A stretch of 64,000 nt of DNA from Batkoa obscura (taxonomy: Eukaryota; Entomophthoromycota; Entomophthoromycetes; Entomophthorales; Batkoaceae). A program made the position numbers and the translations under genes. Under the pieces are notes generated by a model. The model ran no database searches, was not told where the DNA came from, and saw only the letters and a program-made list of their open reading frames with translations. The stretch spans positions 620,001 to 684,000 of the forward strand of contig JASVEC010000002.1 of the NCBI GenBank assembly GCA_030770535.1, read 5' to 3'. Shown here one piece after another: positions 1 through 12,890 of the stretch (position 1 is its first letter; the number at the start of each line of letters is the position of its first letter).

Positions 1-564
1 AATTTCCTTCCTCTTTACTTTTAATTAATGGGATATTCAGCCTTTACATAGTAAAGTAATAACTTGGTTAATTTTAAACTTTAAATTCAAATTCAGATCA
101 GGTGCCACTTTTCAAAGTTGAGCATATATTTTACTTTAAAGATTAAAGTACAAATTGTTATGAATTATAATTAATTGATGCTATTTATGAATATTCTAGT
201 ACTCTATATGAAACGATACTATCACTTTATTTTTTAGTAATTGGAGGGTTTAATATAGTCCTTTAATTACTCAATTATTATTATTATTATTATGACTATG
301 ATTATCATTATCATTATCAAGTCTGTTTAGTATTTTATAAAATAAGAAATATGTAAAGTTAAAGCAAATAAAAGGGGATAAAAGATGTGTAAAATTAATT
401 GAGTGGTGGTTTTATAGGTTAAGTAAGGGTAAAAATTAAAATTGTAATAAGAAAACAACTAGTGTAATTGATCGTTAAAATAGTAGCTTAAATGGAAGTA
501 GAGTTTGTATGTTGGCCTTCTCTTACTTATAATACTTTAGTATCCTCTTCAAAACTATTCACTT
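1..564. other. AT-rich spacer downstream of Rho1
   Basis: No coding pattern is visible on either strand. A short ATT/ATC-type simple repeat lies at about 274-320. The last part is probably the 3' untranslated region of the minus-strand Rho1 gene. Confidence 0.5.
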
Positions 565-1353
<789 letters not shown>

Positions 1354-3000
1354 TAATATGTATTAATTCTATATACTATATATTTAGTTGAATTTTTAGC
1401 TGAATAGAAAAATTTAAATTACTAGATAAGAAATGAAAAAGCGGAAAGATTAATAGTAAGTTGAAAACTAGAACTATATTAAATCACAAAATAAAAATAA
1501 AAATATCTGTTAATTACCAAGCCATAAATTCTTTCGAAGTGCCTTAACCTCTATAAGTGATTTAATTGGTAAACTCAAAGCTATTTAAAGGCGGAGACAA
1601 ACTTAAAATCCCCAATTAACCCAAATCTTAGACTATTGATTGGCTCTAGTAGTGAAATCATTAAAGCAAAGTTCTTTTTCTACTAACCAATAAAAGTAAC
1701 AACGGCTTCAAACAAACTCAAAATCAGCCAATTAATTCCTTCCTTTTGACTATGGTTATGAGCAATAAATTAACGAAGGATTTTTCAATTAACATGAACT
1801 AATTAGGGGAAATACAAAAATAAAAGAGGAGAATCAAAAAAATAAGAGTCTATAAAGTAGCATAAATAAATTAATAAAATTAAAATTAAAAATTTATGGT
1901 TTTGACCAAAAGAATTTAAAAAAGAGATTACAATTTGTGGAGTTATTTTACAGAATTACGGTCAATTATAGTGTTATTCTTTAAATTTGTCCATTGCCAA
2001 AGGCTAAAAACAAATCTATATTTTGCATTGTTAAATCATTCGATCAAAATATCAAAATAAAACTGATATCTACTGCAATAAAAACAAGTTTTTACTTTAA
2101 TGACTTAAGTAATTCGAACGTAATAACACTTATTAAGAAAGAGAGCAGCTTTACTATTTTAAGCTGCAAACAGTCTTAATTTTAGCATTCTTGTTACTTT
2201 CTAGTCTTTAAATCAAAAAATCGTCAAAAGTAGCTTTATAAATACTATTAACTGCTGTGAAGGTCATATAGTATATTAAAAAACATCCGAATTGTCAAGG
2301 ATATTTAATATATCCTTCTAATATAATTATTAATTTCATTACGAATTAACCTACAAGTTTTGTACAGAAATAGTAAACTATTATTAGATCTAAAATCACA
2401 TGCTATGAGTTTATAAAGATTCTACTAATAATCCTTATAGGTGTTCTTTTCCACTAATATTTTATCTTATCTATTAATGATTTGTTTTTGTCATTTATTA
2501 TCTTATCATAGTGTTATACTGGTATGTCTAAAATTCAAAAACAACACCTTAATAAATATTTGAGTCTTTTAAATTTAATAAGGTGTTTTTTGTAAGCAGA
2601 ATTATTATTAAATTCATTTTAATTTTACTTTTAATTTTAATTTAGCTCAAATTAAACAACTATTTTGTTGAGAACAGCAAAAAGTTATTTACTACTCTAA
2701 AAATGATTGGTTTGCTTAAGCTTTTGCATATTAGTTGTAAAATCTAATGTAATTTGGTGTAAAACTAAAGAGCAAGTTAATAAATTAATCTCTTTTCAGT
2801 TTTTAAAAATAGTAGACTTTCCTACTAAACGATTTAGGTACCAGAAAAACTTCCCTTTATTTTCAGCAATTTAAATTTAGTAATTGGTTATAATATATTT
2901 AAAATAAAACTAATGAAAGGGATGCGACTATTTTTAAACTTGTTTTTGACCCTTATTTATATATTTGTATATTTACAATAAAATAAATTCAACGAATTTT
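1354..3000. other. AT-rich spacer
   Basis: This holds the upstream region of Rho1 and the 3' side of the 3001-3447 gene. Apart from an inverted repeat at 2543-2587 I see no coding or repeat structure. A 61-codon open frame at 1994-2179 has random AT-rich composition and is not called. Confidence 0.5.
2543..2587. repeat. short near-perfect inverted repeat
   Basis: Left arm AACACCTTAATAAAT and right arm ATTTAATAAGGTGTT match at 14 of 15 positions around a 15-nt loop. It could form a hairpin in DNA or RNA. It has no similarity to the 96-bp MITE family in this window, and no function is visible. Confidence 0.5.
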
Positions 3001-3447
3001 TTATTTTTTACAAAAAATACTTAAGTTAGGCCAGAATATAACGGTAAGGTTGATGATAACTGGCAGAGACCAAGCACAAGAATTTAAGAGTAACAAGCCA
3101 CATTGTGAAGATAGTGACAAGAGTTTATGGTTTGCATGAATAGGAGCTACGACGGCTAAAAGCAGCCACATAAAAGAAATAAACAAAGAGATGAGAGGCT
3201 CAACCATTGGGATCATTAAAACAAGTAATAAGTGACTGCGATATTTTTTACACCAAGTTTCTATTTCTAAAAAGACACTAGAGCATAAAAAAGAAGTTAA
3301 ACTTATCGCTAATAAAGCTATACAAAAGCTATTTTGTTTTAAATACGGAGTCATGGTTAATACAGTCGTAATACTTATTATACATTGTGTTAATCGTTGT
3401 GAGTTATGATAACTATAAGGCGTTTTTCCAATTAATTTATATTCCAT
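3001..3447 (-). CDS. small four-helix membrane protein, MARVEL-like
   Basis: Single-exon frame of 148 residues. Hydrophobic stretches lie at about 21-35, 40-62, 72-102 and 118-142, separated by short polar loops (for example ETWCKKYRSH), so I predict three or four membrane helices with both ends in the cytosol. Length and topology resemble fungal MARVEL-domain proteins, which sit in plasma or vesicle membranes, but I see no diagnostic motif. It has no recognisable signal peptide and ends in a lysine pair (CKK). It stands alone between two AT-rich spacers. It could also be a fortuitous hydrophobic frame in AT-rich DNA; the relatively many Pro, Trp and Cys residues argue against that. Confidence 0.5.
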   Translation of the reverse strand: MEYKLIGKTPYSYHNSQRLTQCIISITTVLTMTPYLKQNSFCIALLAISLTSFLCSSVFLEIETWCKKYRSHLLLVLMIPMVEPLISLFISFMWLLLAVVAPIHANHKLLSLSSQCGLLLLNSCAWSLPVIINLTVIFWPNLSIFCKK

Positions 3448-4300
3448 TATTTTGTTTTTTAAAAATGAATGTTTGTAAATAAAAGTTGTAAGGATAAGTA
3501 AGGCGTATAAATAATTATATTAATAATCTAAGTGGGGTAGTTTAAAGATGATTGGATTAAAAAAATGTTTTAAACCTGTCTATATAAAATAACAATTCAA
3601 ATAATTTTAAAATAAACAAGGATTCCTTTTCGTTTATATACTAAACATTTCCCCTTTATTTTCTTTTTTTTCGATCTTCTTATTTATAAAATGATTGTCA
3701 ATTTTTATTTTAATTACTTTACTTGGTCAATTTTTATTTTACTCACACAACAATCTATCCCCTTAAAAGGATGATTTGTAGAAATCCACCAATTAAATCA
3801 ACTAATTTTTAAATAGTGTTTCAACCTTTTTACTTTGTTTAAAATAGTTAAAATCGATTATTTATTATTTAACATAACAAATATAAATACAATAATAGAC
3901 GTAATAAACATAATAAAGTGATAAAATTAATTTGCTGGATTTTAAAATCAAGTTAAATGAACATAATGGAGTTTTAAACTTTATTTTTTATCTAACTTTG
4001 TTTTATACTATTATTACTTTTATCCATCTTCTCTAGCTTACCACCCCATTTAAGACGATAATTAATGGTTTTTGAATCCTTTCTTTCCGCAAATTTAAAG
4101 AATACTTTGATATTAAGCTTTATAAGTTAGTATGGTAACAATAATACTAATAAATATTATCAAATAATGATACACTTTGATTTTTTTAGAAGAAATTAAA
4201 TAAAATGTAAGATTTAATTTTATACCGCTAGAAATAGCAAAAAATAATATTAGAGTTGAAACACTATAAAAAATTGAAGACTATTACTGTTAAGCTATAG

Positions 4301-4353
4301 TAAAAAGTAGTATTAAAAAGTAGTATTAAAAAGTAGTGTTAAAAAGTAGTGTT
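4301..4353. repeat. 13-bp tandem repeat, four units
   Basis: Unit TAAAAAGTAGTAT is repeated four times, with A-to-G changes in the last two units. It is a simple minisatellite with no visible function. Confidence 0.8.
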
Positions 4354-4973
4354 AAACTATATGAAAAATAGCAATATAGTAATTAATGGATCCAATATAT
4401 TTAAAACAAAATGCTATAAAGTAGCAATAATGGGTATTAATAAGATTTAGTTTATTGTTAGTAGAATTTAAAATTCTTTAATATAATTTTTTATATATGT
4501 TATTAAACTTTATTTTAAGATGTAATTTTAAATTCCGTTTTGAAACTATTGGTTCTATTTTTTATCTTTTTTAGTAAGTTTTCATTTAAGTATTTGTTTG
4601 TTTTATTTATTGATCTCATCTTTCTATACTCTGGAAATGCTAATGTCTATATTGTGAAGTGTCTCTTAATTGAAAAAACAAATTTAGTTTTGTTATTTTA
4701 TACACCATTTTTTGTTATATATTTTTAAATGTTATGTATTTGAAGTATTAGCCCCTTTCAACTAATAAATAAAACTATTGTATATTTTTAAAATAACTAA
4801 ATTAATGTATTCAATTCTAATAGCGATCAGTAAAACCCTGTATAGTTATTAAGTTAATATTGGATGTCATAGCTCATAAAGAAATGGTATAAGTTTCCAA
4901 CTAGTTGGAATCATTTGATTTTACATAAATGTAAATAAAATTGGATGTTAGCATAATATGTAAACAGTAAATA

Positions 4974-5068
4974 GGGGTGTGTTTTTTTATTTAAGAATTT
5001 TACTATAATCTTTCTACTTAAGTAGCGCTTAAAAATGGAAAAATAATGAAGCCAAAAAAAACAGCCCC
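4974..5068 (-). mobile_element. MITE copy, GGGGATGT family
   Basis: Near full-length, reverse orientation. It has GGGGTGT and AGCCCC ends and the central AGCGCT core. The flanks read AAATA on both sides, a possible 5-bp target duplication. Confidence 0.8.
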
Positions 5069-5646
5069 AAATAGTAAATAGTATTATTTGAAAAAAGTCA
5101 GAATAAGATTAAAAATCCATTTATTGTACAAAGTATAATTTTTCCTTAAAGGTAAATTGAAGGTCACCTTATCTAGTCACTTTATATGGCTAAATAGCAA
5201 TAACATAAAAGTCTTATATCAGTCAATGTGTCCAAGCATAACTTTTTTAAATATCAAGTATAAACATATAACATAATAGCAAGCAATAAGTATAGTAAAA
5301 GCACTAGCTCTAAACAAGGACAAAAGACTTTCTATTCATTGTCAATTTTAAATATATATAGTTTACTATAACAATTAATATATATTTTGATATTTAGTGA
5401 GCCGCAATGAAGAGACACAAAGTTAAAACCGTTATCACCAAATACCACGCTACCCCCTGTCAATATCGAAATAAAAGGGCAAGCAGTACTATAATAAAAG
5501 GATATAATATCCTAAACGTAAATAAATTAGACATTATTATGTTCCCTACAAATTTGCAAATTTAAGCTGCACCAATCACACCAACTTGAATTTTTTAAAA
5601 ACTAAAAATTTTAAAATTTTAAAAAATCATTTTTAGCAATTTTAAA

Positions 5647-6252
5647 ATGTCAGGAAGAGTAATGATGAAATAAAATAATAAAGAATAAAACTGATTAAAT
5701 GTATAGGGACGTGGTACAGGAAGAGGAGGAAATAGCACTCGAGGAAGAGGAGGAAATTCAAACAATAACGGCGATAGAAATAAGGATAATTTAGATAAAC
5801 CTAAGAAGAAGAAAGAGTCGATATTGGATCTTTCTAAATTTTTAGAAAAAAAAGTACATGTTAAATTTTCAGGTGGCAGAGAAGGTAAATTACTTTTTCC
5901 TTCACTTTTCAAATTCAATGACCTAATTTTTAGTTTCTGGTATTTTAAAAGGGTTCGACCCCCTTTTAAACTTGGTTTTAGACCATACTATAGAAATTAT
6001 AAGAGGTAAAGCAAAATCATTTTAAATCTTAATATAAAATATTAATCTTTAACTTGTTAATAGCGGATTCAAATGAAAGCAATAGTAAGATTATTTCAAT
6101 TATATACAATTTAAAACTTATATTTTCATAAAGCCAAAGGTTCAGATAAAACTAGAGAGTTAGGTTTACTAGTATGTCGTGGCCCTACTGTAGTATTGAT
6201 TCATCCTGAAGAGGAAGCTATTGAAATTAGCAATCCATTTTTACAGCAATGA
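5647..6252 (+). CDS. LSM7: LSM7, U6 snRNA-associated Sm-like protein
   Basis: LSm7 is a subunit of the heptameric LSm rings that bind U6 snRNA in the nucleus (LSm2-8) or oligoadenylated mRNA during decay (LSm1-7). The gene has five small exons: 5647-5658, 5707-5884, 5934-6005, 6064-6084 and 6134-6252. All introns are GT-AG and 48-58 nt long, and the product is 133 residues. The first exon codes only MSGR. An Arg/Gly-rich N-terminus (GRGRGTGRGGN, then TRGRGGN) precedes the KKKKESILDLSKF start of the Sm fold. Then come VKFSGGREVSGILKGFDPLL (Sm1) and the Sm2 strand around LGLLVCRGPTVVLI. The C-terminus NPFLQQ matches the family ending. Its 3' end faces the convergent chitin-synthase gene, only about 100 nt away. 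Confidence 0.92.
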
Positions 6253-6358
6253 AAACGTTAATAATTTTATTTTTGTCTTTATTTTTTAAAATTATTTATC
6301 AATTATTCGTTATAAAAATAATACATTTAATATAAAAAAATATTTATTTACTATCAAT

Positions 6359-9300
6359 TTAAAAATCCATGTCCCGAGATACTCGCTTTCCTTTAACTGT
6401 ATGCACTTGAAGAGGTTTCGAGATGCTACTATTATCAAACCCTTCATCTTCATGTTGAATTTCTTTGAATTTATTATCTAGTCTAGGTCCCCTAGGTAAT
6501 GTTTTTGGGCGATCATAAATATTTGATTCAATCTTAAGATTTAACCTTGATAACCCTAGCTCTAAAGGAGGCTGCTCAGGGGAACGATTATCCTTTAATA
6601 TTGTTCCTTGAACCTCTTCTTGGCCATCAAAAGTATCTATTGTAGGTTTATTATTAAACGGTGGTTGGATTCCAACTGTGATATTGTTTTGATTTAAGAA
6701 TAAAAACCCATTATCTTCAGTTCTATCCACTGACAGTCTTCTATTTGGTTTCTTTGGAACGTTTTTTAGTGTTGTGTTCAATTGTTCCATTGCAACGGAT
6801 TTGGGTCTTTCATGGATTTGTTTCTCAAAGAACAACTTCTCAGTCGTTATCTCAGCGCTTGGCGAAGTAGGACTAGCAAGCGCTTTTGTTGTTTCTATAG
6901 TTTCATGATTAGGTGCAATTTCAATTTTATTTTCTTTGAGTTGAACTAATTTAATCTTATTTAAAGTTTGATGATATTGTTTAAGCTTATCATCTTTAAA
7001 ATTTTTAGCTAATTCTAGTTCTTGAATACGTATGCTTCTAAGCTTATTTTGTTCTGCCTTAGCTTGGTAACTCATTCTCTTTTCTTTCTTTTTATTTGAT
7101 AATTTTTGCCATTCACCAATCTTTTTTTGTTCAATGCATTCTATTTCATCTTCCTTCTCCCCATTAGAATCACCGTGGCCGTTATCTGGGCCATCAATTT
7201 TCCTAGTTGCGCCCCATGAAAAATCATCAAAATGCCAGAAAGAATAGACTGGTAATACAAAATTCCATATAGGCATAGCTAGAATAAAAATAAACATCCA
7301 TCCTATGTAAGATACTTTACGTGTCGTAACTCCGATTAATATAGCTTGCATAAAATAAAGACAGGCCATAAAGAAAAGGGGTAGCCATACATCTTGACCC
7401 ATGAAAGCACTAACTATCAAGTAAGATAAAAATAGTAATGAAGCTGGCATTACAACTGTTCCCAAAAGCTCTAATAAAATAACAAACTGCATAGAACAAC
7501 AAAAAATACCGCACAATTGTGGTACTAATACCAACTCTAACAAATTGTGTACTGTAGAATTAATCCATCTTCTCCTTTGTGATAATAGTACTTTAAACTC
7601 ATCAGGTACAACTGTTTTACAAATAGCTTTAGGAACATAAATCATTTTTCTCCTTGGGAAAGCTCTAAGCATTAGTGTGGTTAGGTAACGATCTTCACCC
7701 AATAACAAAAGGTTTTTCTTATGCAAAGTTGATACATCATTGGAAGAATAGTTTTTAACAATATCAGGGTTAGCTAATATGGGAACACAGTAACCATCTG
7801 GTTTACTTACTTTGATACGATACATACAAAAACAACCTGGTAAACAAGTAACACCACCAAAGATGGATTCAAATGCTTTTCCTAAGTGATGAGATATATA
7901 ATACTCATACACTTGAATCATCGTCACCCAGCTTTGTCTTTTATTTTCAATCTTAGTTTCACCGCAAAGCCCCATAACAGTTGGATCTCTCTCCATAGCT
8001 GATACCATCTTAGAAATAGCATCTGGTAGTACCATTGTATCTGCATCTACCATTAATACCATTTCATATTTATCAGCTGTAATATTAGTCAAACGATAAA
8101 GCTTTTCAAACAAGTCAAATTCAAGTGGGGTCATCCTTTCGTTAAAGCATAGGTTTGACAGGAAACGCATTAATATCAATTGAGAGTCCCTTTTCCCTCT
8201 ATTTCCAGCCTTAGGTTGATTTCTTTCATATGGCAAACCACATTTATTTATCAACACCATAGGGACTCTTCGGTCATTTTGTACTACATAATTTCCGATA
8301 TGAACTTTCGCCATATTCATTTGTTTTTTAGCATCTCCAATAGAAATATACGCTTTTGGTTTAATTTCTTCATCTTTATCTAAGGGTTCGAGCATGTCTA
8401 ATAAGATATCTGGTGTAGATTTTTCATTACCTGAACCAGTGATGTCACCATCTGCAATTACAAAAAGTATTTTGTGTTTATCATAATAATCGGACAATGC
8501 AATAGAATCTAAGGTTGTTTTTAAACTTGATTCACCTTCTGAATAACAAGTTACAAGACATAAGAGGTGAGGAAGGGTATTCTTGTTACGAGGTTTATTG
8601 GATATTTTTCCTAACTTCCAGGAAAGGAACCAATCAAAGCTTATGGCAGCAAGGAACTTGATAACGGTGATTGTTAATAAGATTGAGGTAGCAATGACCA
8701 TAGCTAAATTAGAAGCAAAACATCCAATAGTAGTACCATCCAGCTTGCCCACCAACAATTGATCTTCAAAACAAGGGATTAACTCAGCTAGTTTATTATT
8801 GTTTAATATATCTTTTGTAGCATCTCTACCAATAAAGGACTTTAAAACTTCCGTCAACTCCTCACCGAGATAAAGATCTGGATCTTCTTCCTCTTCTTCA
8901 GGTACTAGAAAGTAATCTTTTAAAGTATATACTTTCTCATTAAATACGAATAGTTTATCATTATTGATTGAGTTTGTAATATTCGCCCAAGAAAATGCGA
9001 CGTAGTTCTTGATTGAAAGTTCTTTTAACGCACGCCATGATTCTGCAGAGGTATGACAGTGTAATTTAGGGTCGTCTTGTAGGCCTTTACATTTTTCATC
9101 GAAATTTTTGGGCCAAAACTTACAAGACGAACTCTTTTTATCTGGTGGAAATATATGGGAGATATCATGTCCATAGTAAGGCTCAATAGTATCTTTTAAA
9201 TCTTCATCAACAAATGGTAAAATAGGTCGATGATTTCCAACTGGAAAATAAGAACCCACATCATAAAGCTGTCCTCTTACAATCATCAATTTGGTTCCAT

Positions 9301-10926
9301 TTGCATGTATACCAAAATCACGTGCCACTTGGTCTGGAAATATGGGAATAATTTTTTGGCAAATAATTGAAGAAAACCCAAAAGTTAAAAATCCAAGACC
9401 AAACGAAATCATTAAAATAATAAAACATAATGCTACTTTCTCTCTCCAAGCTTGTTGTATATGTGGGTCTTTCATGCCACCTAATTTACTCAAGAAAGGC
9501 GGAATAACACAGATTGTTAGCAATCTAGAGAAATATTCCCATTTATTTAAATGGCTTAAATTGAAGTAAGCCCTTATTCCTTCTTTTGGACCTTCTTCAT
9601 TTTCTAAATTGTTTGATAAATTACTCAATGGCACTTCACTTTGTTCTATTTGTAATTCGTTTTCAACAAGTTGATTATATATCTTTCTATTTCTTAAAGT
9701 TCCGTTCCTAACCAATTTCCTAGTTTCACTAAAGCTTGAGTTGTCATCGATCGTTTCTTCTTTTGGAGAAGCATTTCTAGATTTCCCTAAACTTGAATTT
9801 CTTTTTAATCTAGATTGAATTTCTAATTGCTCACAAGAGGATAGAGATAAATCTTTCATAAAAGAATCTTCAAACTTCATGAAGCTCTCTTTTTTAGCTT
9901 CCTTTTTGATCTCCTTCTTTTTCTCTTTTATAGTTATGTCCTTATCTCGCTTAGGTATATGCTTATATTTGTCACTGATTTTGGAAAAACTCACAAGTCT
10001 TTTGGCTATTGGATTGTGTTTATTCTCAAGAGCTAACTCAATTGCGTTTTTCTTGTTTAGTGCTATCAAATCTCGATTTGCTCCAGCAGCCAAGAGTGGC
10101 TCAATTAAATCCAAATAACCCAAATGGGAAGCTAACATCAAAGGAGTCCAGCCATACTAAAAAATTATAAATAGCCATAACTATAAAATTCAAAACAGCA
10201 CTTACCAAATCCGCCTTATTTACATTTACTTTAGCATCTAACAATAGTTGTACTACAGCATCTAAATGGTTTCCTATTACTGCCAAAGATAAAGGAGTAT
10301 TTCCTTGAAGATCAGGTTGGTTGATGGGATATTTTTCCAGACTCGTAAATAATTGGCAAGAGGCAGCGTGGCCTAAAGAAGCAGCTATTGCTAAAGGAGT
10401 TCTACCATCATTATCTAGTTTTGTAGGATCAGCACCTAGTTCAATAAGTACTTTGATATTGTCTACTAAATCTAAACAGGTCGCTTTAAACAGAATAGTT
10501 TGTCCTTTTTCATCTAAGTTAAAAATAAATATTAAAAACAGTTGATTGTACTGTAATAATTCAACTACCTCTCCAGTTTAAGTCAATATGAAATTGTTCG
10601 TGATTCATCAATAACATTAAAATATCGTTATATATATCAATATCTTGATCATCTAGGGTGATGAAATCCAAATAACAAAAGATAACTTCTAATATCAGTT
10701 GAATAAATAAGGTAAACTCTTGACTGTCTCGAGTGATAAGTTCATGGGAGTTCAAAGTTTGAATTAACTCTTTTTTAAATTTTTTACTTTGACTTTTTAA
10801 TATCAATTTTTTTAATCTTTTATAATATTGCTTTAATGTTATATTAGTTATTAGTAAATTATCTTCATCTTCATCTTCACTTAAATCGTCAATGTCATTA
10901 TTATTAGTTAGTAGCTCTTCTTTCAT
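6359..10926 (-). CDS. ankyrin-repeat/class IV-type chitin synthase fusion
   Basis: Polymerises UDP-GlcNAc into chitin at the plasma membrane. Three exons (10926-10569, 10513-10206, 10156-6359; introns 55 and 49 nt) give 1487 residues. In order: an acidic N-terminus (about 1-30); about four or five ankyrin repeats (about 120-275, with GQTILFKA, GRTPLAIAAS, GNTPLSLAV and GWTPLMLAS signatures); a Lys-rich linker; a membrane pair with a cytochrome-b5-like stretch between (VRGQLYDVGSYFP); then a family-2 glycosyltransferase domain. The catalytic motifs are VDADTMVLPDA, CLPGCFCMYR, GEDRYLT (Asp about 1044) and QRRRW (about 1082-1086). Four or five C-terminal helices end in DDFSWGATRK, followed by a coiled, charged tail of about 300 residues. 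The core is closest to Chs3/class IV. The ankyrin block is unusual for that class; splicing places it in frame and no stop separates it. Confidence 0.9.
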
Positions 10927-11619
10927 GATATTAATTAAAAGTTATGCAAATGAATAAATAAATAGATGAATTGAAAATGAAAAACAATAATAATAACAAA
11001 TTATTACTTTTCATTTTTTCCATTTCATTGTTGATATTTCCTTATAGTTTATTACTGCCTCTGTTTATTTTCATTATCTTCTTTTTTACTAACGTTTATT
11101 TTTTTAAAATGATTTTTATTTTTATTTAACTAATAATTTGATTTTCACTTACTTTTTATTGGCTCAATTCGTTATTTTTTTAACCTCATTTCAGTTGTTA
11201 TTTTCGGTTTCAAATAATATTAAAAAAAATATCCTTATAACTTGAATTACTTGAATTAATATAAGCTTAAACTTTCTATAAAGTTAGTTTTCAGAGTAGA
11301 TAACTAAATTATTTATTTACAATAACCAGAGTTTATCTTAATTCTTAATATAGAAGCTTTTTCCATTGCTTTGATAGCTTAGAAGATTATCGAAACAACG
11401 AAAACTCTATATTTGGTTACAAGGTTTAAATAAAGACTTAAAAACTATTAATGCTATAAAATATAATGTTGTATATTATAAAAAGAACATCAGATAACAT
11501 AAAAACCATTTGTTATATCGTTTGTATTGTTATGGTCTTATTTTTGAATCATAAAATAGAATATAATTAAAATAGAATATAATTTTAAAATAAATATAAG
11601 TCAATTGATAATGAATTTA

Positions 11620-11812
11620 TCAAGTGATAATTTTACCAGTAACAGTTTCGATAGAGATTCTATTAATAACAAATACCCAAGGTTTAGATGGTAAGGTCTC
11701 GCCATAAAGAACATGTTTTAGTCTTAAGAAATCAGCTTTTAATGCTTGAAATACATTTTAGCCTCCATTCAAAATTAAAACATGGCTTTTGTTTTTGACT
11801 AGCTAACATTTG
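11620..11812 (-). pseudogene. coding-like relic of an unrecognised gene
   Basis: On the minus strand a 46-codon stretch down to a stop at 11620-11622 reads like real protein (LKHVLYGETLPSKPWVFVIN, then RISIETVTGKIIT). A protein-like segment just upstream (KPCFNFEWRL) is in another frame. I do not recognise the family. No start or convincing splice acceptor was found, so I treat it as a decayed gene fragment rather than an exon. It sits beside a weak MITE-end-like sequence at about 11813. Confidence 0.3.
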
Positions 11813-11901
11813 GGGATGTCCAAATTGGCCTCAAAATTACTTAAAAATTAGTCTCAATTTAAAAAGTTTAAAGTAAAATAAAAAGATTTAAAAGATTTAT
11901 T

Positions 11902-11998
11902 GAGGATGTTTTTTTGGCTTCATCACTTTTTCTATTTTTAAGCGCTATTTGAGTGGAAAAATTATTAGTAAAATTCTTAAACACAAAAATACATCCCC
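11902..11998 (+). mobile_element. MITE copy, GGGGATGT family
   Basis: Full-length forward copy with GAGGATGT and ACATCCCC ends and AGCGCT core. The internal sequence is close to the family consensus. Confidence 0.85.
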
Positions 11999-12783
11999 TA
12001 TTATTAATTATCTCTTTTTTTTTAATAACTAATTTTTTAATATTTGATGAAAATAGTATAAAATATGTAATTAAAAATATCTTTGTTAAATGGTTAATAA
12101 ATATATAATATATGTGATTATTTTACTTTACTTTTTATTAAAATAAAATAAGAAACAAAATGCAACCTTTTATAACTAAACATCGAAATAACATTTTTTA
12201 GAATTATAGTATAAGGAAAAGCAGATAATATAAACATTTTGATTTATTCAAATTAATTTTGAAAACTATTCATAATAGCCCAGAGTTTATAATATTTATA
12301 ATAATAATAAGCTTAATCAAATAATGTATAAAACTAGTACTTTAAAAGGAACAAGAAATAAAACCCAACATCATTGTCATCAACTATAGCTTTGGTATAT
12401 TTTTCAATAAGTATAGAAGTTTTAGGTTTATATAAGTAGAAATTAATATAATTATTTAAAAGCAATTAATAGTAATAATAATAAATAAAGCAAAAACAAA
12501 AAAAACAGTGAAAAAAAGCTATACAAATTACGTAAATTTTGTATCAATACTCAAAAAAATATATTTAATAAAACTATTAAAAAATTAAATAATAAAAGTT
12601 GTATATGATTTTAAATAAAATATAAAAACAAAAACAAAACAAGATTTGACAAATTTAAACTATTATAATAAATAAGCTATATTAGTATTAAAATTTAGTC
12701 TCTTATATCTAGAAAGTGATAAAATAATAAGCGAAGTTTGTTTTAAATATTTATCTAAAGTATTAAATTACAACTCAATATAT

Positions 12784-12880
12784 AGGGATGTTTCTTTGTA
12801 TTTAAGAATTTTACTAATAATTTTTCCACTCAAATAGCGCTCAAAAAATGGAAAAATAATGAAATCAAAAAAATATTACC
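12784..12880 (-). mobile_element. MITE copy, GGGGATGT family
   Basis: Full-length reverse copy with a degraded right end (ATTACC). ATAT flanks both sides. It lies only 10 nt left of the LTR-like fragment. Confidence 0.75.
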
Positions 12881-12890
12881 ATATAATAAG

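Larger units (their letters stand above)
3448..5646. other. AT-rich spacer with one MITE and one tandem repeat
   Basis: No gene is supported here. The region carries a 13-bp tandem repeat (4301-4353) and a MITE copy (4974-5068). About 5400-5530 is less AT-rich than its surroundings, but no reading frame or family could be recognised in it. Confidence 0.45.

Noticed and set aside
2543-2587. hairpin followed by a T-run, like a bacterial terminator
   Set aside because: The gene structures are clearly eukaryotic nuclear; no adjacent transcript would use intrinsic termination.
5951-5965. GGTTCGACCCC resembles a tRNA T-arm
   Set aside because: It lies in exon 3 of LSM7 and codes KGFDPLL of the Sm fold; no cloverleaf surrounds it.
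5619-6009. open frames on both strands over the first LSM7 exons
   Set aside because: The plus-strand frame is one LSM7 exon running into its intron; the minus-strand frame is its antisense shadow.
8180-10118. several plus-strand frames of 67-92 codons
   Set aside because: They are antisense to the chitin synthase coding sequence and show no independent protein pattern.
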